DNA of 64,000 nucleotides from Exiguobacterium algae (GTDB lineage: Bacteria > Bacillota > Bacilli > Exiguobacteriales > Exiguobacteriaceae): the NCBI RefSeq assembly GCF_018617875.1, contig NZ_JACSKZ010000002.1:558001-622000 (forward strand), given 5' to 3'. Positions 42,477 to 49,932 of the stretch are shown here, piece by piece (the first letter of the stretch is position 1; each line of letters starts with the position of its first letter). Both the position numbers and the translations under genes were made by a program. Under the pieces are notes generated by a model. That model saw nothing but the letters and a program-made list of their open reading frames with translations, made no database searches and had not been told where the DNA came from.

Positions 42477-43175
42477 ATGTGGAAAGAACGTATCCGTTCG
42501 TGGATTCCAAACTCATTTACGTTCGGAAATTTATTTTGTGGTATCGTCGCCATCGTCTATGCGGCACGTGGCGATTTTTCAAATGCCACACTGTTGATTA
42601 TTATCGCCATGATGTTGGACAGCTTGGACGGTCGTCTGGCGCGCATGCTCGGTGTAGCTGGTGATTTCGGGAAAGAGCTCGACTCACTTGCGGACATCGT
42701 CACATTCGGTGTCGCTCCGGCGATGCTGGCCTATTATACATTTTTTATCGATTACGGAAATTATGGATTATTTTTTGCGGCGTTGTTTCCGCTCTTTGGA
42801 GCGTACCGCTTGGCTCGCTTCAACCTATCGGCAACCAATGTGGCTGCCAGCTACTTCTCTGGGGTCCCGATTACAGCTGCCGGCGGGATGCTGGCCGTCA
42901 TCACGACGTTCGGGGATCGCGTAAGCGAACTGCTCACACCAATCTTCTTTACCGGGCTCGCGCTTCTCATGGTCAGCCGTGTACGCATCCCGAGCTTTAA
43001 AGACGTCCCACTTCCGCGTCACTCCTTCATCATTACGATCAGTCTTGTCTATTTGACGTATATGATCTTTGCGCGTTGGAAAGAATGGCCGTCCTTCTGG
43101 TTTATTGCAGTTCCGTTTTATGTCCTATTCATCGCTTTCTCATTCGTAAAAAGAAGAAAACGAATGGCGAATTGA
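42477..43175 (+). CDS. pssA: CDP-diacylglycerol-serine O-phosphatidyltransferase
   Basis: 232 residues, about seven or eight hydrophobic helices. CDP-alcohol transferase signature DSLDGRLAR ... GKELDSLAD (D-G-x2-A-R-x8-G-x3-D-x3-D) near 44-67. It makes phosphatidylserine in the membrane; Psd at 25236-26018 converts it to phosphatidylethanolamine. ATG at 42477 follows TGGGGGC. The longer frame overlaps the deacylase and is rejected. In many Bacilli pssA and psd are adjacent; here they are 16 kb apart. Confidence 0.93.
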   Translation: MWKERIRSWIPNSFTFGNLFCGIVAIVYAARGDFSNATLLIIIAMMLDSLDGRLARMLGVAGDFGKELDSLADIVTFGVAPAMLAYYTFFIDYGNYGLFFAALFPLFGAYRLARFNLSATNVAASYFSGVPITAAGGMLAVITTFGDRVSELLTPIFFTGLALLMVSRVRIPSFKDVPLPRHSFIITISLVYLTYMIFARWKEWPSFWFIAVPFYVLFIAFSFVKRRKRMAN

Positions 43176-43202
43176 CGAGTCTCTCAGGAGGCTCGTTTTT
43201 TG
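43175..43202 (+). terminator. pssA terminator
   Basis: ACGAGTCTC pairs with GAGGCTCGT (one T-G pair) around TCAG, then TTTTTT. Confidence 0.85.
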
Positions 43203-43216
43203 TTGCACGCATTTGT

Positions 43217-43245
43217 TAGACGCGTTCACGCAGGAGCTTTAGAAT
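43217..43245 (+). promoter_or_regulatory. candidate promoter of the rightward carotenoid operon
   Basis: TAGACG (43217-43222), 17-bp spacer, TAGAAT (43240-43245); 4/6 and 5/6 matches to sigma-A boxes, 18 bp before the first gene. Confidence 0.45.
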
Positions 43246-43262
43246 AAAGAGGAGGTGATTTG

Positions 43263-44012
43263 ATGAAAGTGTATCCTTGGGTTTGGAAAGGGTTTGTCGT
43301 GTGGTATGTGTTTGGTGTCATCTTGGTCGGATTTGACTTACTCCCACCGTGGTTGGAGTGGGCCAATCCTGTCTTTCTATGGTTGGCCGGGATCATCGGG
43401 GGAACCATCCTCTATCAGTCTGTTCGATACGGAACGGTTGTCGTTTCCATAATTTTTTTCGGGTCGATTGCTGTCGAGACGATTGGCGTTAAAACAGGCT
43501 TTCCGTTCAGTGATTACATATATGCCGAGGCGTTTGGACCCTCCCTTTTCGGAGTCCCCGTCACAATCGGCGCTGCCTGGCTCGCCGTGATTGGATCGAG
43601 CTTTGCTGTTGCGCGCCAGTTTACTTTCGCCTACCGGACGCTTATTCTCGTCCCATTCCTTGCGGTGTGGCTCGATATGGCGATTGATCCCGTTGCGGCT
43701 AACGTGAAAGGATATTGGGTATGGGCAAATGACGGGGTATTTTACGACATTCCTTCTCAAAACTTTGTCGGCTGGTTTGGCGTGTCCCTTTTGTTTTCCT
43801 ACCTCCTTCATCGAACGGAACAAGCTTCTGACGACATGTACATGGCACATGGTGTGTACTTGTTCGTCATGCTCCACGCCTTGTTCGGTGTAACGGCTGT
43901 TCATGCCGGTCTCGAAGGGATCGGGGTACTCAGTATGCTGACAACCATCCTTATTTTCGTGAAACGGAGGAATCGCCATGATCGAGGCTCGCAAAAAGAA
44001 ATGGTTCAATAA
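43263..44012 (+). CDS. carotenoid biosynthesis membrane protein, CruF/DUF422 family
   Basis: 249 residues, seven or eight membrane helices. SIAVETIGVKTGFPFSDYIYAEAFGPSLFGVPVTIGAAWL and the later LDMAIDPVAANVKGYWVWANDGVFYDIPSQNFVGWFG match the DUF422 signature (E-x-x-G-x-x-T-G-x-P-F-x-x-Y; D-P-x-A). Family members CruF hydrate the 1,2 end of acyclic carotenoids. In a C30 pathway its role is unclear; it may hydrate a terminal double bond. ATG 43263 after GAGGAGGTG. First of four overlapping genes. Confidence 0.8.
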   Translation: MKVYPWVWKGFVVWYVFGVILVGFDLLPPWLEWANPVFLWLAGIIGGTILYQSVRYGTVVVSIIFFGSIAVETIGVKTGFPFSDYIYAEAFGPSLFGVPVTIGAAWLAVIGSSFAVARQFTFAYRTLILVPFLAVWLDMAIDPVAANVKGYWVWANDGVFYDIPSQNFVGWFGVSLLFSYLLHRTEQASDDMYMAHGVYLFVMLHALFGVTAVHAGLEGIGVLSMLTTILIFVKRRNRHDRGSQKEMVQ

Positions 44013-44676
44013 ACTCTTTTCAACGTTCGTCAGAGAACGGCAAGTTCGTCCGTCGTTTCATAATATTTATATCCAAGCCGATGACGTGCCGACACCCGGC
44101 CTGTTTTTAAGTACGCATAGTTCCTGGTGGGACGGGCTCATCATGTATATGTTGAATGAACATTATTTACATCATGACACACATGTATTGATGGATGAGG
44201 ATGGCCTTCGACGATTCCCTTTCTTTCGTCATCTCGGTGCGTTTTCTATTAAGAAAGGCAAACTCTCGGAAGTCCGTGCCTCTCTTGCATACGCAAACAG
44301 GCTGTTGATGGAAGGAAAATCGGTCTGGCTGTTCCCCCAAGGGCGGGAGTATCCACAAGAATATCGTCCACTCGAAATCGGGTCTGGGGTGACCTCTTTA
44401 CTCTCTGACGCACCGGTCAACTTGTGTGCGATGTATTATGCCTTCTCAGCCCATGCTGAACCGATTGTCTACATCCGGTTCAGGCGTCATGATGTCGTCT
44501 CGACGAATCGCCGTGACCAAAAACATGAGCTCGCAAAAGCACTCGAACAATTGTACGATGATGTGCGCATCGATGTAATCAATGAGTCAGACGGGTATGT
44601 GCCACTGTTTAAGCCGCGACGAAACCTTGCCGATTGGACGGAACGGCTGTTTCAGAAAAGGAGGGACAAATCTTGA
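43978..44676 (+). CDS. PlsC-like acyltransferase of the carotenoid operon
   Basis: 232 residues. HX4D motif THSSWWDG near residues 41-48, then FPQGREYPQE in place of the usual FPEGT block, and KGKLSEVRASLAYANRLLMEG. It should transfer an acyl chain from acyl-CoA or acyl-ACP to an acceptor; in this cluster the likely acceptor is a sugar or hydroxyl on the carotenoid (the role of CrtO in staphyloxanthin, though the sequence class differs). Starts inside the previous gene (35-bp overlap) after CGGAGGA. Confidence 0.8.
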   Translation: MIEARKKKWFNKLFSTFVRERQVRPSFHNIYIQADDVPTPGLFLSTHSSWWDGLIMYMLNEHYLHHDTHVLMDEDGLRRFPFFRHLGAFSIKKGKLSEVRASLAYANRLLMEGKSVWLFPQGREYPQEYRPLEIGSGVTSLLSDAPVNLCAMYYAFSAHAEPIVYIRFRRHDVVSTNRRDQKHELAKALEQLYDDVRIDVINESDGYVPLFKPRRNLADWTERLFQKRRDKS

Positions 44677-45740
44677 TCCTCTTTCTGATTGCCCTATTCA
44701 TGCTTGGCTTCACGGTGATCAATTTGATGTTTTTACGTTCCCTTGCAGAGCCGATTCCTTCACCTTCTACCGCCGTTTGTATCCCGATGCGGAATGAAGA
44801 ACGACATGTCGATTCGTTGATTGAAAACTTGAAACAGACGTTGCCTGATAGAAGTCATGTGTACATTTACGAAGACAACTCTGAAGATTCGACTTACGAA
44901 AAGCTCATCTTGGCCATCGATTCCGATGAACGCTTCACCATTTTCAGAGGGGTACCTCTACCTGAGGGGTGGTCAGGGAAAGTACACGCCTGTCATCAGC
45001 TCGCGTCACGTACCGACGAGCCTTATCTCCTGTTTTTAGATGCAGACGTGACGATTCACCCGACGTTCATCGATCGTTTGCACCACACGCTTAAAAAAGA
45101 AGGTGCGGTTTTCATCTCAGGATTCCCCCGTTTTCCGACATCCACATTTCTCGGGAAATTACTCATTCCGATGCAGCATGTGTTAATCGCACAACACCTC
45201 CCCCTGTTTTGGCGTAAAGTGCGCCATCCGGCTTTTGCTGCAGCGAACGGTATGAACGTGTTGATGGAACGAAAAAGTTATGACGAAGTGGGTGGTCATG
45301 CTGCGATCAAGCAGTCTTTGATTGACGACATCGACCTATGCCGCACGTTTAAGCGACATCAAAAGGTGACCACGCTCGTTCAAGTCTCTCCATACATCTC
45401 CTGTGATATGTATGCTTCAAATCAAGAGGTATGGGAAGGGTTTTCAAAAAACGTATTCAAGGGAATGAATGAATCAGTGGGGCTCGCGCTTTACTTTTTC
45501 TTCTATTACGCCATTCAGTTAACCGCTCTCGTGTCTTGGGTGTTTCACCCGACCGTATACACGATCGGGTCTGCGATTGCAATCCTTCTCGCCCGACTCG
45601 TCATTGATTCGAAATCGGGCGGAAGACTGTTCTTCCTGCATCCACTGAGTGTCGTGATGTATTTAATTTTATTGGCGAGTGCTGTGATTCGAAAATGGAG
45701 ACAACGTCCAGTCACATGGAAAGGACGCAGTTATTCATAG
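44673..45740 (+). CDS. crtQ: family 2 glycosyltransferase, CrtQ-like
   Basis: 355 residues. N-terminal membrane helix (1-20), GT2 domain with VCIPMRNEERHV, the metal-binding DAD in LLFLDADVTIHP, FISGFPRFP, ANGMNVLMERKSYDEVGGH and the acidic DDIDLCR; two C-terminal membrane helices. This is the layout of the diaponeurosporenoate glucosyltransferase CrtQ, so glucosylation of a C30 carotenoid acid is likely. TTG start at 44673 preceded by AAAGGAGGG; overlaps the acyltransferase stop as TTGA. Confidence 0.85.
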   Translation: MILFLIALFMLGFTVINLMFLRSLAEPIPSPSTAVCIPMRNEERHVDSLIENLKQTLPDRSHVYIYEDNSEDSTYEKLILAIDSDERFTIFRGVPLPEGWSGKVHACHQLASRTDEPYLLFLDADVTIHPTFIDRLHHTLKKEGAVFISGFPRFPTSTFLGKLLIPMQHVLIAQHLPLFWRKVRHPAFAAANGMNVLMERKSYDEVGGHAAIKQSLIDDIDLCRTFKRHQKVTTLVQVSPYISCDMYASNQEVWEGFSKNVFKGMNESVGLALYFFFYYAIQLTALVSWVFHPTVYTIGSAIAILLARLVIDSKSGGRLFFLHPLSVVMYLILLASAVIRKWRQRPVTWKGRSYS

Positions 45741-45760
45741 AATACGTCGAGGAGGCTTCA

Positions 45761-47230
45761 ATGATGAAACAGATTGTGATTATCGGTGCAGGGTTAGGCG
45801 GATTGAGTGCGGCCGTCACCCTTGCATCACGCGGGTATGATGTGACCGTCGTTGAAAAAAATGACCATGTCGGTGGAAAGTTAATGCCTGTGATTGCGGA
45901 TGGTCATCGATTTGACTTTGGACCGAATACCATTACGATGCCGGATGTGTTCCGTTCGGTGATTCGAAATAGCGGAGCAGACCCTGACAACTATTTTGAA
46001 TTGATTAAACTTGACCACCACACCGTCAATCACTTTTCTGACGGATCGACCTTCACCTTCCACTCTGATCGAACAAAAATGGAGGAGGAAGTCACACGCC
46101 TGACAGGGGAAAAGGCGAAGCAGAATCAAATGTCTGCATACTTAGACGAGGCAAAAAAACTGTTCGACATCGCAAATGAACGCTTCTTTACGCAAATGGA
46201 GTCGAAAATCAATCCGGGTTTATGGGCAGACATGATGCGGGTCCACCCGCTCCAGAGTCTCCATGCCTTGCACAAGAAATATTTTAAAGATGAACGAATC
46301 ATCCAATCCCTTGATCGTTACGCCACCTACATCGGCAGCAGTCCGTACGTCACCCCTGGGACGTTTGCCCTCATCTCCCACCTCGAATTAAACGAAGGCG
46401 TTTATTTCGCCAAAGGCGGGAACTGGAACATCGCGAAAGGATTCGCCAAACGAGCCAGTGAGCTCGGCGTGACATTCCGATTAGGGCACGAAGTGACGAA
46501 GATTGAAGTGCTGAACGGGAAAGCTCATGCAGTCGTCATTGATGATGAAGAAGTCGTGACGTGTGATGCCATCCTGTTGAACGGCGAACTGTTGACACAA
46601 TATCCCCGTTTAGTAGAACGTGCCGCCCGACCTTCTTTCCCATTACCGACCCGGGATACGGTCGAGCCATCCGTCTCGGCTTTCGTTCTCATGGTCGGCT
46701 TGTCGAAACGATTGCATCTCGCTCACCATAATGTCTATTTTTCCGACGATTACGAGTCTGAATTCCGTGCGATTTTTGATGAGGAACGGTATGCGGACGA
46801 GCCGACGATTTATATCTCGAACTCTTCCTCCACTGACCCTTCGATGGGGGAAGCCGGCGACAACCTGTTCATCCTTGTGAATGCCCCGGCTCATTTGACC
46901 GAAATCGATGCCGACACGTATGAACATTTGATCCGTCGTAGGCTGCGAGCGTTTGGAGTGGATTGGGAAGATTCCGACGTCATCTACCATAAACGTGTCA
47001 CCCCGCATGATTTGGCGCGTGATTTTTATGCATATTACGGCGCGTTGTATGGTACATCCGCCAATTCAAAGAAAGATGCCTTTTTCAGACCGGCAGCCCG
47101 TTCGGAAGACATTTCAAACATATGGTTTGCCGGTGGTTCGACTCACCCTGGCGGTGGAAGTCCAATGGTGACGCTTTCTGGACAATTTGCGGCACGGTCG
47201 ATGTTAGAGGACATACCTCTGACAATTTGA
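45761..47230 (+). CDS. crtP: CrtP-like C30 carotenoid oxidase (phytoene desaturase superfamily)
   Basis: 489 residues. FAD motif IIGAGLGGLSAAVTLASRG near 6-24 and VEKNDHVGGK. AHHNVYFSDDY and the C-terminal GGSTHPGGGSPMVTLSGQ resemble staphylococcal CrtP (diaponeurosporene oxidase) more than the two other desaturase-like proteins here, so oxidation of the terminal methyl to aldehyde or acid is the best guess. Start at ATG 45761 (a second ATG follows) after GAGGAGG. 20 bp after the glycosyltransferase stop. Downstream lies the structured RNA region. Confidence 0.85.
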   Translation: MMKQIVIIGAGLGGLSAAVTLASRGYDVTVVEKNDHVGGKLMPVIADGHRFDFGPNTITMPDVFRSVIRNSGADPDNYFELIKLDHHTVNHFSDGSTFTFHSDRTKMEEEVTRLTGEKAKQNQMSAYLDEAKKLFDIANERFFTQMESKINPGLWADMMRVHPLQSLHALHKKYFKDERIIQSLDRYATYIGSSPYVTPGTFALISHLELNEGVYFAKGGNWNIAKGFAKRASELGVTFRLGHEVTKIEVLNGKAHAVVIDDEEVVTCDAILLNGELLTQYPRLVERAARPSFPLPTRDTVEPSVSAFVLMVGLSKRLHLAHHNVYFSDDYESEFRAIFDEERYADEPTIYISNSSSTDPSMGEAGDNLFILVNAPAHLTEIDADTYEHLIRRRLRAFGVDWEDSDVIYHKRVTPHDLARDFYAYYGALYGTSANSKKDAFFRPAARSEDISNIWFAGGSTHPGGGSPMVTLSGQFAARSMLEDIPLTI

Positions 47231-47257
47231 ACATTTTGTGAACGCGGGATTCGACAC

Positions 47258-47286
47258 TTGTCGACAAGTTGAAGACGTGATAATAT
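47258..47286 (+). promoter_or_regulatory. candidate promoter of the structured RNA
   Basis: TTGTCG (47258-47263), 17-bp spacer, TAATAT (47281-47286) with TG one base before it, an extended -10. It lies 28 bp after the crtP stop; transcription would start near 47293. Confidence 0.55.
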
Positions 47287-47292
47287 CATATT

Positions 47293-47616
47293 CGAGTTCA
47301 AACAGTTATGTAACTTTTGTTACATCTGATGCGATCGAATGGCTTCCCCGAGCCTATCGCGTTTTGAACTTGTCACACCCGAGAAAAGTGATGAACGAGT
47401 TTCCCCACTCGTATCCCGTAGTTGAGACAGCATGCATCTGATGTTCCCCCTTAGTCCATCAAGCATCCTGTTTCAGCGAAGATGTCCCATCAATTCATTC
47501 CCCATGAATTCGGCACATCTTTAGGGTTTCATCACAATCGATTCGTTCATTTCCCCGATGAACGAATCACATAACGCTTACGCCACTTTTGGTCCCCCGC
47601 CAAAAGTGGTTTTTTT
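47293..47616 (+). ncRNA. candidate structured RNA with six UCCCC-loop hairpins
   Basis: About 325 nt between convergent crtP and crtM, no plausible ORF. Hairpins in order: TGTAAC/GTTACA with UUUU loop (47309-47324); GCGAT/ATCGC outer and GGCT/AGCC inner stem, loop TCCCCG (47331-47360); ACGAGT/ACTCGT, loop TTCCCC (47395-47412); TGATG/CATCA, loop TTCCCCCTTAGTC (47439-47461); AAGATGT/ACATCTT outer and AATTCAT/ATGAATT inner, loop TCCCC (47479-47521); 11-bp arms 47540-47550 and 47558-47568, loop TTCCCCG; terminator hairpin, loop TCCCCCG. C-rich loops are complementary to Shine-Dalgarno sequences, as in several Staphylococcus and Bacillus regulatory RNAs. It could instead be a 3' UTR of the crt operon. 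Confidence 0.65.
47583..47616 (+). terminator. terminator of the structured RNA / rightward crt operon
   Basis: Perfect 10-bp arms CCACTTTTGG (47583-47592) and CCAAAAGTGG (47600-47609), loop TCCCCCG, then seven T. Confidence 0.93.
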
Positions 47617-47620
47617 GTGC

Positions 47621-47646
47621 AAAAAAAAGAGGCAGTTGCCTCTTTT
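47621..47646 (-). terminator. crtM operon terminator
   Basis: AAAAGAGGCA and TGCCTCTTTT arms with 2-base gap; eight T follow on the minus strand. The stem overlaps the crtM stop. Confidence 0.88.
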
Positions 47647-48485
47647 CATAGCTTCGCAAGCAATTTTCCTTTTTGCATCGTCGACACGTAAGCCCGTTTC
47701 GTAAACACATCATACCCGTTCGATCTTGCCGCATCTAATATCCCTTCATAAAGAAGGGCCGCTGCCTGTACCGGTTTCCGGCTGGCCACAGGATACAGAT
47801 GATGCGTTGTGCGGGCACGTGCGTACAGTTTCTCAGCACGTCCGGCCATTTCCTCCCACAGTTGAATGAATGCAGGGGTGACTTCCGGCTTCTTCAGATC
47901 TGATTCAGTCACACCGTATTGACGCATGAGGGTTTGAGGGACGTAGATCCGATCACGTCTTAAGTCTTCTCCGATATCCCGCAAAATATTTGTTAATTGC
48001 ATGGCGATCCCAAGATCGATTGCACCTTGACGCAATTCTTGTTTCGTTCCTTCTTCAGGATTCGGGACGAGTATCGGAAGAAGCATTAATCCGACCGTAC
48101 TCGCTGCATAATAACTGTACTGCTCGGTTTCTTCGAGTGTCTCATAACGTGATTTATGTAAATCCCACTTCATTCCTTCTGCCAGCTCAAAAAACGGTGT
48201 AACGTCCATATCGTAGCGTTGCCATACATCACGTAAAGCAACCCAAAGCGCGTTGTCCTGTTCCTCACCTGCCAAAAAGCGGTGAAATTCGTCTAAAAAC
48301 ATCGCTAAGCTTTTCTCAGGATGCTCGGATTCATCGACCGTATCATCCAATGTCCGACAGAAGGTATAGACCGCCATGACAGCCTGCCGGTCCGGCTTCG
48401 AGAGCAGAGAGAAGGCCCGGTAAAAAGTCAACGAGCCTTTTTTCATGATTGCTTCACATTGACGATACGCTTCTTGTGTCGTCAT
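47646..48485 (-). CDS. crtM: 4,4'-diapophytoene synthase (squalene/phytoene synthase family)
   Basis: 279 residues. First Asp-rich motif DDTVD at 47-51 and second motif NILRDIGED at 166-174, both needed to bind Mg-diphosphates; also YCRTLDD-type and KSRYETLEETEQYSYYAA. Joins two farnesyl diphosphates head to head to the C30 carotenoid precursor. Size and CrtN-type neighbours argue for the C30 enzyme rather than C40 CrtB. Start overlaps the upstream crtN-like gene by 32 bp. Last gene of the leftward operon. Confidence 0.92.
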   Translation of the reverse strand: MTTQEAYRQCEAIMKKGSLTFYRAFSLLSKPDRQAVMAVYTFCRTLDDTVDESEHPEKSLAMFLDEFHRFLAGEEQDNALWVALRDVWQRYDMDVTPFFELAEGMKWDLHKSRYETLEETEQYSYYAASTVGLMLLPILVPNPEEGTKQELRQGAIDLGIAMQLTNILRDIGEDLRRDRIYVPQTLMRQYGVTESDLKKPEVTPAFIQLWEEMAGRAEKLYARARTTHHLYPVASRKPVQAAALLYEGILDAARSNGYDVFTKRAYVSTMQKGKLLAKL

Positions 48486-49932
48486 GGTCCATTGCCCCCA
48501 TTTCTTCTTCCATTCGTTTCACTAACAATTGCGATCCGATCATCACAATCGGGACGCCCCCACACGGGTGGACCGAGGCCCCGACGGCATATAAATGCTG
48601 AATATACGAATACGGACGAGCTTGTGTTTTAAATGCTGCCGATTGCGATAGTTTCGGAGCAATTCCAAAACTTCCTCCTTCAAACAATCCAAACCGTTCA
48701 GCATCCATCGGCGTTCGTACTTTCATGTCAATCACCCGCTCACGGAAATCAGGGACGAACCGCTCAATCCGGTTCATGAGATGTTCGATTGTCCCACTCT
48801 TTTCAAAATCTGCACGGTCTAATTTCCGAGGGACCGGTACCAATACATACAGTACACTTGTGCCGTCTGGTGCGAGCGAATCGTCGACTTTAGACGGATT
48901 GAATGTGTACATCGCCGGATACTCACTCAGTTTACCATCCTCGAAGATGGTGTGCATCGTTCCTGCGAAATCATTTGGCAAATCAAATTGATGGACCGGT
49001 AACGTCAATTGTCCATCGACCGCGAAATAAAGAAGGAGCGTTCCGCTCGATGGGACGTAGGATTTCGGTGTGATTCCTTCCACCAGTCGTTCCATAAGTG
49101 GGAAATCACCGTTCATGACGACCGCATCGTACGGGATAAACGTATGGTTGACCGTAATCCCCGTCGCTCTGCCGTCCGAAACATGGACACGTTCGACCGG
49201 TGTCTCCAGTTCGAAACAAACCCCTCGACGTCTGAGCTCTTGTTCCATCTTCGTCGCGAGCGTGAAATATCCTCCTTTTACGTACCAAACCCCTTCTTCC
49301 TGCTCCCGGTATGGGATGAGTCCGTATAGGGACGGGGTCGCATAAGGATTACCACCGATATACAAGGTTTGAAAGCTATAGGCAACGCGCAACCGTTCAT
49401 CCTGGAAATAGTGCTTCATATTGGTGTAGGCTGTCTCATACGCTTTCAGTCGCATGAGCAACATGAGTAACCTCGGCTCAAATAAATCTGCTTTTGAGGT
49501 GTAGCCTCTGTTCAAAAATGCCTTAAACCCGATTTGATATTCTGTACGCTTTTGCGCCATATAGTTTCGGAACGCCATGCCTTCTCCGAAGTGTTGTTCG
49601 ATTTCTTCGGCTTGACGCTCGAGGTCACGGAATTTATAAAATGATGTCCCATCCTCGTAATAGAGTCGATAGAGTGGATCGATTTCCAGAAGTTCAATCT
49701 CCCCTTCCGGAAGACCCGCTTCTCTCAACTGTTCCTTCAATTGATTTGGTAATAAGACAATCGTCGGTCCTTCATCAACTCTTGCCCCATTCTCAAATTC
49801 GACGAAGTTCAATCGTCCCCCGACTCGATGTTCTTTCTCATAAATCGTGATTTGAATCGATGGATACTTATGAGTCAAGAGCAGTGCCGCATAGAGTGAC
49901 CCGATCCCGGCTCCCACAAAACTGATTTTCAT
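48454..49932 (-). CDS. CrtN-like C30 carotenoid desaturase/oxidase (copy 1)
   Basis: 492 residues. FAD motif FVGAGIGSLYAALLLTHKYP near 5-24 and EKEHRVGGRLN; QTLYIGGNPYATPSLYGLIPYREQEEGVWYVKGG resembles staphylococcal CrtN (FQTLYIGIDP..GPSLYSIIP); C-terminal VGASVHPCGGVPIVMIGSQ. Motif I has GS-L in place of the usual GGL, but the fold is intact. One of the two CrtN-like genes is probably the diapophytoene desaturase, the other a later oxidase; this one is nearest crtM. Overlaps the next upstream gene by 4 bp. Confidence 0.88.
   Translation of the reverse strand: MKISFVGAGIGSLYAALLLTHKYPSIQITIYEKEHRVGGRLNFVEFENGARVDEGPTIVLLPNQLKEQLREAGLPEGEIELLEIDPLYRLYYEDGTSFYKFRDLERQAEEIEQHFGEGMAFRNYMAQKRTEYQIGFKAFLNRGYTSKADLFEPRLLMLLMRLKAYETAYTNMKHYFQDERLRVAYSFQTLYIGGNPYATPSLYGLIPYREQEEGVWYVKGGYFTLATKMEQELRRRGVCFELETPVERVHVSDGRATGITVNHTFIPYDAVVMNGDFPLMERLVEGITPKSYVPSSGTLLLYFAVDGQLTLPVHQFDLPNDFAGTMHTIFEDGKLSEYPAMYTFNPSKVDDSLAPDGTSVLYVLVPVPRKLDRADFEKSGTIEHLMNRIERFVPDFRERVIDMKVRTPMDAERFGLFEGGSFGIAPKLSQSAAFKTQARPYSYIQHLYAVGASVHPCGGVPIVMIGSQLLVKRMEEEMGAMDHDDTRSVSSM

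Noticed and set aside
47238..47441. 67-codon frame on + across the crtP-crtM gap
   Set aside because: No ribosome site, composition not protein-like, and it is interrupted by the hairpins; the RNA reading explains the region better.
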